A stretch of 13,023 nt of DNA, taken from positions 11,100 to 24,122 of the forward strand of contig JAABSK010000014.1 of NCBI GenBank assembly GCA_011390435.1, given 5' to 3'. A program made the position numbers and the translations under genes. Numbering within the stretch: the first letter of the stretch is position 1; every line of letters begins with the position of its first letter. This document shows, one piece after another, positions 1-4,869 of this stretch. Below the pieces are notes generated by a model, which was given only the letters and a program-made list of their open reading frames with translations, was not told the DNA's origin and searched no databases. Source of the stretch: Desulfobacteraceae bacterium (lineage in GTDB: Bacteria; Desulfobacterota; Desulfobacteria; Desulfobacterales; Desulfobacteraceae).

Positions 1-309
1 TAGATCCGCAGCAAACCATTCCGGTTTGATGCCGTAGCGGTAAAAGGTTCTGGCAGTATCGTCAAGGCCGGACGGCTGCCGGATCGGTGTTTTGTGGTAC
101 GGCCCCCTGCCGTCCCACAAAATTTTAGGCACGCCAGGGGCCTGGGGATGGAACCGGTCAAGGCAGTCGATAAAACTGACACCCATACCCTGTTCCCGTA
201 AAACAGCAGCAATGGACAACAGCCCCAGTGGTTTTGCCCAGAAATCAAATGCGGCAAAATCGTGGATCCAGGGATTGATGCACAGAATATGGGGAAAATC
301 AGTCTTCAA
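1..309 (-). CDS. B12-binding-type radical SAM protein, N-terminal part only
   Basis: The reading frame continues past the left edge, so only the first 103 residues are visible. They begin MKTDFPHILCINPWIHDFAA and continue WAKPLGLLSIAAVLREQG..VSFIDCLDR. This is the beta-alpha start of a Rossmann-like cobalamin-binding domain as found in BchE-type B12-dependent radical SAM enzymes: a hydrophobic first strand, then PLGLL.IAAVLR, then a second strand ending FIDC. The iron-sulfur CxxxCxxC motif would lie outside the window and is not seen. The start is TTG at 307-309. An in-frame TGA lies five codons upstream, and no ATG fits before the conserved strand. The start overlaps the end of ahbB by 11 nt, which suggests translational coupling. 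The substrate is unknown. The link to siroheme decarboxylase suggests tetrapyrrole or SAM-radical chemistry, but that is inference. It is not an obvious AhbC or AhbD N-terminus. Confidence 0.8.
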   Translation of the reverse strand, partial: MKTDFPHILCINPWIHDFAAFDFWAKPLGLLSIAAVLREQGMGVSFIDCLDRFHPQAPGVPKILWDGRGPYHKTPIRQPSGLDDTARTFYRYGIKPEWFAADL

Positions 310-775
310 AATACTTCATAGAGGTCTTTTTCAGCTCTTTTCTGCTGAACAGCAGTTCATACTCACGCTGGCCCACAGCAGCTGCAATCTGTTCCACAAT
401 GGCATGGCATGCTTCTTCAGATGCCGCATGAACCATGGTGTACAGATTATATTTCCACCCTGGCGCAGGGTTCCGGCGATAGCAGTGGGTGATTTCCTGA
501 AAGGTTGCCATGATGTTGCCGGTTGCTTCCACCTGGTCCTCGTCCACTTTCCAGGCCACCATGGCATTGGCTTTGAATCCGGATTTCTGGTGCTTGAGGG
601 TGGCCCCAAACCGCCGGATCATGCCTCTGTCGTTTAAATCATTTAAAACCGCCAGGAACTGTTCTTCTGTAATGCCGATTTGCCGGGCCATTTCAAGAAA
701 CGGACGCTTTACCACAGGGATATCGGTCTGCAGCAGGGCAATGATTTTTTTTTCCAGATCTGTCAGTGTGGGCAT
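299..775 (-). CDS. ahbB: Siroheme decarboxylase subunit (AhbB-like, Lrp/AsnC fold)
   Basis: The 158-residue protein has a winged-helix N-terminus (about 1-60: LTDLEKKIIALLQ..IGITEEQFLAVLNDL) ending in RRFGATLKHQKSGF. An AsnC-like ligand domain follows, with AMVAWKVDE (71-79) and HCYRRNPAPGWKYNLY (97-112). The RRFGA plus HCYRR.PAP.W.YNLYTM signature is that of the siroheme decarboxylases AhbA/AhbB (NirDLGH family), which convert siroheme to 12,18-didecarboxysiroheme in the alternative heme pathway of sulfate reducers and archaea, or act in heme d1 synthesis. The AhbB assignment, rather than AhbA, comes from remembered family similarity. The partner subunit is not in the window, so it is encoded elsewhere or the protein is homo-oligomeric. 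The gene starts 10 bp after mtnA with an AAAGGGA ribosome site and runs into the radical SAM gene. Codons 8-10 form an A9 tract. Confidence 0.85.
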   Translation of the reverse strand: MPTLTDLEKKIIALLQTDIPVVKRPFLEMARQIGITEEQFLAVLNDLNDRGMIRRFGATLKHQKSGFKANAMVAWKVDEDQVEATGNIMATFQEITHCYRRNPAPGWKYNLYTMVHAASEEACHAIVEQIAAAVGQREYELLFSRKELKKTSMKYFED

Positions 776-785
776 AATTTTCCCT

Positions 786-1910
786 TTATGAATGAGTCTT
801 TCTGCCGGGTTGTTTTTCCGGAAACAGTGCCAGGATATCGGTTTCGCTGGCTCTGCAGACGCCCCGCTCCGTAATAAACCCGGTCACCAGCCGGGCAGGC
901 GTTACATCAAAGGCATGGTTGGCTGCCGGACTGGACGCCGGCGGCACCAGTACCTGCTGGATCTTTTCATTGCACAGCCCCTGAACATACCGGATCTCAT
1001 CAGGATCTCTCTCTTCAATGGGAATATCGGCAATGCCGTCGGTGATCTCCCAGTCAAAGGTGCTTGAAGGCAGTGCCACGTAAAAGGGAATATCATTGTC
1101 TTTTGCGGCAAGGGCTTTCAAATACGTGCCGATCTTGTTGGCCACATCTCCTGACCGGGTGGTCCGGTCGGTTCCCACAATCACCAGGTCCACCATGCCG
1201 TGCTGCATGAGATGTCCTCCTGCATTATCCGTAATGATCGTGTGCGGAACACCGTGTTTTCCCAACTCCCATGCAGTCAGGCGGGACCCCTGATTCAACG
1301 GCCGGGTCTCATCCACCCACACATGCACATCAATACCCTGGTCAAAGGCGGTATAAATGGGGGCAGTGGCCGTACCATATTCAATGCAGGCAAGCCATCC
1401 GGCATTGCAATGGGTCAAAATATTCACCGGTTTCCTGTTCTTGCGGCGGCTGATCGCTTCAATGATCGGCAGTCCATATTCACCGATTTTTTGACAATTG
1501 ACCGCTTCTTCTTCCACAACAGCCATGGCTTCATCAAATGCAGCCGTGACACGGGCGGCATGGGTATCATGTTTACGCGCTGCGTTCATGACCCTGTCCA
1601 CACCCCAGAAAAGATTCATGGCTGTGGGCCGGGCAGCTTTAAGGCGCTGGCACTCCGCTTCCAGATACGCGTTGTCCGCTCCCTGATGGGTTTCCTGTAT
1701 CAGACTGATATATACGCCAAACGCACCAGTGGCTCCGATTAATGGCGCACCCCGGACAAACATCTCCTTGATGGCGTAAATGGTATCATCCACGCTGCGC
1801 AGATCCGCAACAACCAGCTGGTGGGGCAAAAACCGCTGGTCAATAACCTGAACGGTTCCAGTGGATTGATTCAACCAGATGGGGCGCATCTCTTTTCCGT
1901 CAACTTTCAT
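786..1910 (-). CDS. mtnA: S-methyl-5-thioribose-1-phosphate isomerase
   Basis: The 374-residue protein is an eIF2B-alpha-like aldose-ketose isomerase that converts methylthioribose-1-phosphate to methylthioribulose-1-phosphate in methionine salvage. Many MtnA proteins also accept 5-deoxyribose-1-phosphate. Signatures in order are RGAPLIGATGAFGVY (53-67, substrate phosphate site), ILTHCNAGWLA (164-174, catalytic Cys168), VDETRPLNQGSRLTAWEL (199-216), DNAGGHLM, and VGTDRTTRSGDVANKIGTY (catalytic Asp248). Both catalytic residues are present and the length is normal. The ATG at 1908-1910 is preceded by CTGGAG. It follows the DUF2959 gene by 22 bp and precedes ahbB by 10 bp. No other methionine-salvage gene (mtnK, mtnN, mtnBCD or the aldolase) is in the window, so the rest of the pathway must be elsewhere. 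Confidence 0.96.
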   Translation of the reverse strand: MKVDGKEMRPIWLNQSTGTVQVIDQRFLPHQLVVADLRSVDDTIYAIKEMFVRGAPLIGATGAFGVYISLIQETHQGADNAYLEAECQRLKAARPTAMNLFWGVDRVMNAARKHDTHAARVTAAFDEAMAVVEEEAVNCQKIGEYGLPIIEAISRRKNRKPVNILTHCNAGWLACIEYGTATAPIYTAFDQGIDVHVWVDETRPLNQGSRLTAWELGKHGVPHTIITDNAGGHLMQHGMVDLVIVGTDRTTRSGDVANKIGTYLKALAAKDNDIPFYVALPSSTFDWEITDGIADIPIEERDPDEIRYVQGLCNEKIQQVLVPPASSPAANHAFDVTPARLVTGFITERGVCRASETDILALFPEKQPGRKTHS

Positions 1911-1932
1911 AAAAACTCAAACTCCAGGTCGG

Positions 1933-2589
1933 TTAAAAATTTTTGATGAACTGCTCTGCTTCTGCAATAGAGGTGTTCATGTCTGTGATCAGCTTTGCAA
2001 CATCCTTTTCAATGGACACCACCTCTCCGCTGAGCGATCCCACAGCCTTGGCATTGAGGTTATGTTTCAAATAAAGCACATAGTCCTTGAGGCGGGTCAG
2101 TACCGGATACATGCTCCGGGTGGACTGAGCCATCACGTTTTCCAGGTTCCGGTATTTGACTTTTGCATCCTGAAGGGAGGCTTTGCTGCCGGATTTGAGC
2201 TTTGGATCACTCATCTGCTGAATTTCAGCATCCCATTCCGCAAACAGATCTTTTGCCACCTGCTGAACCGACTGGATCCGCTTTTCAATCTGACCGGCTC
2301 TGGATTCGCAGTCATCATAACTGTCTTTGAGCTGATGATAAAATTTCTCCAGCTCCGCTCCATCAAAGTGATACAGTGCCTTGAGCTTTTCCAGGGCATC
2401 GGTAAACTCTTCCTGTGCCATGGTCTGGCTGTCCTGAACATCTGCTACATTATCCACCAGAATATGGCGTTTTTCTTTGCCGATTTTTTCCATTGCTGAA
2501 TAATAAACAGTGCCGCAGCCTGTCAGAAAGATAAGCAGTGTTGCTGCAAAAAACAGGCTGAACGCGCTTTTAACCCGTTGATGGTCCAT
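1933..2589 (-). CDS. DUF2959-type coiled-coil lipoprotein
   Basis: The 218-residue protein starts with a lipoprotein signal: Lys/Arg near the N-terminus, a hydrophobic stretch, then the lipobox LTGC with Cys25 as the predicted lipidated residue. The mature part is almost wholly helical and charged, with heptad-like segments (about 45-130 and 180-218) and the text YYSAMEKIGKEKR right after the lipobox, as in DUF2959 proteins. Their function is unknown. I place it as an envelope-anchored periplasmic protein. The start is decided by the ribosome site: AAAGGAGG lies 8 nt before the ATG at 2587-2589. The frame stays open to a TTG at 2640, but that would put 17 residues plus the terminator-like hairpin in front of the signal peptide. 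It is the first gene of the leftward mtnA-ahbB row. Why a lipoprotein leads that row is not evident. Confidence 0.85.
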   Translation of the reverse strand: MDHQRVKSAFSLFFAATLLIFLTGCGTVYYSAMEKIGKEKRHILVDNVADVQDSQTMAQEEFTDALEKLKALYHFDGAELEKFYHQLKDSYDDCESRAGQIEKRIQSVQQVAKDLFAEWDAEIQQMSDPKLKSGSKASLQDAKVKYRNLENVMAQSTRSMYPVLTRLKDYVLYLKHNLNAKAVGSLSGEVVSIEKDVAKLITDMNTSIAEAEQFIKNF

Positions 2590-2610
2590 TCCAGGTGCCT
2601 CCTTTGCTGT

Positions 2611-2634
2611 AAAAAACCGACAGGCTGTCTGCCG
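2611..2634 (-). terminator. Terminator-like hairpin in the lipoprotein leader
   Basis: On the minus strand CGGCAG, loop ACAGC, CTGTCG forms a 6-bp stem (one G-U pair) followed by G and six T. This is the shape of a short intrinsic terminator or attenuator. It ends 8 nt before the AAAGGAGG ribosome site of the DUF2959 gene, so transcripts of that operon must read through it. The stem is short, so efficiency is doubtful. Confidence 0.4.
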
Positions 2635-2645
2635 ATTCAAAATTC

Positions 2646-2674
2646 CTTATACCAAAAGTTTCATATTTTATTAA
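2646..2674 (-). promoter_or_regulatory. Candidate sigma-70 promoter for DUF2959-mtnA-ahbB
   Basis: On the minus strand TTAATA (-35, 4/6) and TATAAG (-10, 5/6) are separated by 17 bp, and a TGG directly before the -10 makes it an extended -10. Transcription would start near 2640, giving a leader of about 50 nt that contains the terminator-like hairpin. Pattern match only. Confidence 0.4.
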
Positions 2675-2721
2675 TCATTTTCTTTTATCACCGTTCAGAT
2701 GCGGCTCACAATTTTATTTGG

Positions 2722-2749
2722 TTGCTAATTGCTGTATTTCGTGTATGAT
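2722..2749 (+). promoter_or_regulatory. Candidate promoter for the helicase operon
   Basis: TTGCTA (4/6) and TATGAT (5/6) are separated by 16 bp. This would start an mRNA near 2756 with a leader of about 210 nt before the helicase ATG. An alternative -35 is the perfect TTGACA at 2850-2855, but no good -10 follows it (best TAAACA, 15 bp downstream). Confidence 0.3.
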
Positions 2750-2804
2750 AGGTTCAACACTCAAGTAAGCGCACACCTTTTCCTGCTGCAGTTCTTTGGC
2801 AGGT

Positions 2805-2869
2805 CATTACCGCTGACATCGTTGTTTACCCAGACACCGGCCGTTACCGTTGACATTTATGCTGTTTAC
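2805..2869 (+). repeat. Imperfect tandem repeat in the helicase leader
   Basis: TTACCGCTGACAT at 2807-2819 recurs as TTACCGTTGACAT at 2844-2856 (12 of 13 bases). Each copy is followed by TGTTTAC, at 2823-2829 and 2863-2869. The two modules are offset by 37 and 40 bp, so they look like one unit duplicated with a 3-nt indel. They could be paired protein-binding sites or a duplicated RNA element. Confidence 0.5.
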
Positions 2870-2924
2870 TTAAACACACAAAAAATAAAATGAACCGGTT
2901 ATCTGGAAAAGGATCGGTCATTGC

Positions 2925-2944
2925 GGCCGGGGAATGCCCCGGTC
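2925..2944 (+). promoter_or_regulatory. Stem-loop just upstream of the helicase RBS
   Basis: CCGGGG, loop AATG, CCCCGG is a perfect 6-bp G+C stem, extended to 8 bp by one G-U and one G-C pair. It ends about 11 nt before the AAGGA ribosome site. No T tract follows, so it is not an intrinsic terminator on this strand. It also encloses an in-frame ATG at 2934, which argues against that ATG being the real start. A role in temperature- or helicase-dependent translation is only a guess. Confidence 0.45.
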
Positions 2945-2966
2945 AAAGACCAAAAAAGGAATTTTA

Positions 2967-4079
2967 ATGGATTTTAATTGTTTCAACTTTCATTCAGACA
3001 TCACTGCCGGCATTACTGCATGCAGCTTTTCAACACCCACGCCGATTCAGGCCAAAGCCATCCCCCTGATTCTGGAACACAGGGATCTTTTCGGCCTTGC
3101 CCAGACCGGCACCGGAAAGACAGCCGCTTTTGTGCTGCCCATTCTTCAAAAACTGCTCACCGGACCGAGAAAAAAAAGCCGGGCCCTGATCCTGGCCCCT
3201 ACCCGTGAGCTGGCTGAACAGATTCATGATGCGGCTGTTAAAATGGCCTGGAAAACCAGCCTGAAAAGCGTTGTCATTTATGGCGGTGTCAGCAAGTCCT
3301 CCCAGATCAGGGCAATCCGGCAGGGTGCTGAAATTATTGTGGCCTGTCCCGGCAGATTACTGGACCTGCTCAATGACCGGGCGGTCTGTCTCGACAATAT
3401 TGAAATGCTGGTGCTGGATGAAGCGGACCACATGTTTGACAAAGGCTTTTTGCCGGATATCCAGCGTATTATCAAACAGCTCCCCCAGAACCGTCAGTCG
3501 CTGGTGTTTTCCGCCACCATGCCTGACGAAATCCGCCGGTTGGCCAGCAGGATTCTGAAAAACCCGGCAACGGTTCAGATCAACCATTCAAAACCGGTTC
3601 AGTCCATTTCCCATGCCCTGTTCCAGGTAAAAAAAGAACAGCGGACATCACTGCTCAAGAACCTTATCCGGGATTATGCCATGAAAAGCACCCTGGTGTT
3701 CACCCGGACCAAACACAAGGCAAAAACCCTTGCCCTGCAGTTGGAAAAAGCTGGATACAATGCCACGTCTCTTCAAGGCAACCTGTCCCAGCAAAAGCGT
3801 CAGAAAGCATTGGACGGATTCAGGGATGGCTCATTCAACATTCTGGTGGCAACGGATATTGCCGCCAGGGGCATTGATGTTCTGGGGATCTCCCATGTGA
3901 TCAACTATGACCTGCCCGATACAGTTGAAACCTATACTCACAGAACCGGACGGACCGGCAGGGCAGACAAGACCGGCCAGGCATTCAGCTTTTTCAGTGC
4001 CGAAGACAGCCGGCTGGTTTCCATGATTGAAAAAAACCTGGGCAAAAAAATGCAACGGGAACCCATCCCCCAATTTTAA
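2967..4079 (+). CDS. DEAD-box ATP-dependent RNA helicase, RhlE-like
   Basis: The 370-residue protein is a minimal two-domain helicase core. Motifs in order are PTPIQ (Q motif, Gln28), AQTGTGKT (45-52, Walker A), PTRELA (79-84), GG (107-108), PGR (128-130), DEAD (151-154), SAT (182-184), VFTRTK (244-249), ATDIAARGID (295-304) and HRTGRTGR (325-332). All are intact, so ATPase and RNA-unwinding activity are expected. There is almost no C-terminal extension, unlike CsdA/DeaD or DbpA, which fits a short RhlE-type enzyme of ribosome assembly or RNA decay; the exact subgroup is uncertain. The start is ATG 2967 because AAGGA lies 6-7 nt upstream and MDFNCFNFHSD matches family N-termini. An in-frame ATG at 2934 lies in a hairpin and lacks a ribosome site. 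The methyltransferase gene follows after 17 bp. Confidence 0.95.
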   Translation: MDFNCFNFHSDITAGITACSFSTPTPIQAKAIPLILEHRDLFGLAQTGTGKTAAFVLPILQKLLTGPRKKSRALILAPTRELAEQIHDAAVKMAWKTSLKSVVIYGGVSKSSQIRAIRQGAEIIVACPGRLLDLLNDRAVCLDNIEMLVLDEADHMFDKGFLPDIQRIIKQLPQNRQSLVFSATMPDEIRRLASRILKNPATVQINHSKPVQSISHALFQVKKEQRTSLLKNLIRDYAMKSTLVFTRTKHKAKTLALQLEKAGYNATSLQGNLSQQKRQKALDGFRDGSFNILVATDIAARGIDVLGISHVINYDLPDTVETYTHRTGRTGRADKTGQAFSFFSAEDSRLVSMIEKNLGKKMQREPIPQF

Positions 4080-4096
4080 TCTGAAAAAGGATCATC

Positions 4097-4783
4097 ATGG
4101 CCCCTTTAAGAATACGGTACCAGACGCTTGAAATCGGGGATCTTGATATCCATGTGCGGACACTGTACGATATTCTTCAATATCTTGACGAAAACGGTGT
4201 GGCTGAGGAAATGGGCATTTCCTCAGCCACATGGCCGCTTTTCGGTATTGTCTGGCCCTCTGCCCAGGTCCTTACCCACCATCTGCGAGATTACGCCATC
4301 GCGGGAAAACGGATTCTTGAGGTGGGGTGCGGCATCGGGCTGGCCAGCCTGATGCTCAATTGCCGCAAAGCAGACATCACCGCCACAGACCACCACCCGG
4401 AAGCGGAAAATTTTCTGATCCAAAACACCCTGCTCAACAACACAGCCCCCATTCCCTTTTTCCGTACAGGCTGGTGTGATCTGGAACAGGAACTGGGCCT
4501 CTTTGATCTGATCATCGGCAGTGATCTTTTATACGAAAATGATCATTTCACTTTGCTGTCCCGGTTTATCGACCACCATGCAACCCCCTGCTGCGATGTC
4601 ATCATTGTTGATCCCGGACGCGGACAGCATTCCCGCTTCAGCAAAAAAATGGTTGCGCTGGGTTACACCCATACCCAGCACCGCCCCGCACATACCGACT
4701 ATCTGCCAGACGCTTTTAAAGGCTATATTCTGTGCTATTCCAGAAAGTTATCCGACAAGCCCCAAAACACCCTGATCCGATAA
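4097..4783 (+). CDS. SAM-dependent methyltransferase, family 16 (METTL21/FAM86-like)
   Basis: The 228-residue protein has a class I Rossmann fold. Motif I is ILEVGCGIG (73-81), the acidic residue ending strand 2 is Asp98 (TATDHH), and strand 4 carries IIGSDLLYEND with DLLY at 143-146. That D-x-x-Y after strand 4, together with the N-terminal W-P-x-x-x-x-x-W-P block (46-54), is the mark of Methyltransf_16 proteins, many of which methylate protein lysines. The target here is unknown. A ribosomal or RNA-associated protein is possible given the helicase 17 bp upstream, but that is inference. AAAGGA lies 5 nt before the ATG. Codons 34-45 contain a perfect 34-nt inverted repeat (see the separate entry). 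Confidence 0.88.
   Translation: MAPLRIRYQTLEIGDLDIHVRTLYDILQYLDENGVAEEMGISSATWPLFGIVWPSAQVLTHHLRDYAIAGKRILEVGCGIGLASLMLNCRKADITATDHHPEAENFLIQNTLLNNTAPIPFFRTGWCDLEQELGLFDLIIGSDLLYENDHFTLLSRFIDHHATPCCDVIIVDPGRGQHSRFSKKMVALGYTHTQHRPAHTDYLPDAFKGYILCYSRKLSDKPQNTLIR
4198..4231. repeat. Perfect 16-bp inverted repeat with 2-nt centre, inside the methyltransferase gene
   Basis: TGTGGCTGAGGAAATG at 4198-4213 is followed by GG and then by its exact reverse complement CATTTCCTCAGCCACA at 4216-4231. One more G-U pair (4197/4232) is possible. In mRNA it would form a stem of about 14 bp with a 6-nt loop. In DNA it is a near-perfect palindrome that could bind a dimeric protein or extrude as a cruciform. It encodes VAEEMGISSAT before the SAM-binding domain and keeps the frame open. 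No T tract follows. Confidence 0.95.
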
Positions 4784-4789
4784 AAGAGA

Positions 4790-4819
4790 TTGTCAAATCA
4801 ACGCATTTGGTGGTATTTT
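4790..4819 (+). promoter_or_regulatory. Candidate promoter for the hybrid kinase
   Basis: TTGTCA (5/6) and TATTTT (4/6) are separated by 18 bp in the 86-bp gap between the methyltransferase stop and the kinase start. Pattern match only. I see no terminator after the methyltransferase, so readthrough is also possible. Confidence 0.35.
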
Positions 4820-4869
4820 AACGGCATGATTCATCTGTTTATTTTTACAACCTTGCTGTGTTGCCGGAT

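Larger units (their letters stand above)
2590..2966. other. Divergent intergenic control region
   Basis: These 377 bp separate the leftward DUF2959-mtnA-ahbB row from the rightward helicase-methyltransferase pair. I see no convincing protein gene, no tRNA and no recognised riboswitch. The stretch from about 2640 to 2760 is A+T-rich and carries the candidate promoters in both directions. 2805-2869 holds an imperfect tandem repeat, 2893-2900 the palindrome AACCGGTT, and 2925-2944 a strong hairpin. The distance from the plus-strand promoter candidate to the helicase start implies a leader of about 210 nt. Confidence 0.7.

Noticed and set aside
92..637. 181-codon open frame on the plus strand
   Set aside because: It covers ahbB and the radical SAM start in antisense and has no family resemblance.
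1200..1742. 180-codon open frame on the plus strand over mtnA
   Set aside because: It mirrors the conserved mtnA sequence, whose catalytic residues are all on the minus strand.
1879..2499. 206-codon open frame on the plus strand over DUF2959
   Set aside because: It is the complement of a gene with a clear lipobox and strong ribosome site. The translation is Cys/His/Phe-rich without a domain, and no ribosome site precedes it.
2934..2966. ATG 2934 as the helicase start
   Set aside because: It sits in the loop of a strong hairpin, lacks a ribosome site, and would add 11 residues not seen in the family. ATG 2967 has AAGGA at good spacing.
2590..2966. SAM or cobalamin riboswitch in the divergent region
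   Set aside because: I looked because mtnA and a B12 protein are downstream, but the leader from the likely promoter is only about 50 nt and I see no matching conserved core. A covariance-model search would settle it.
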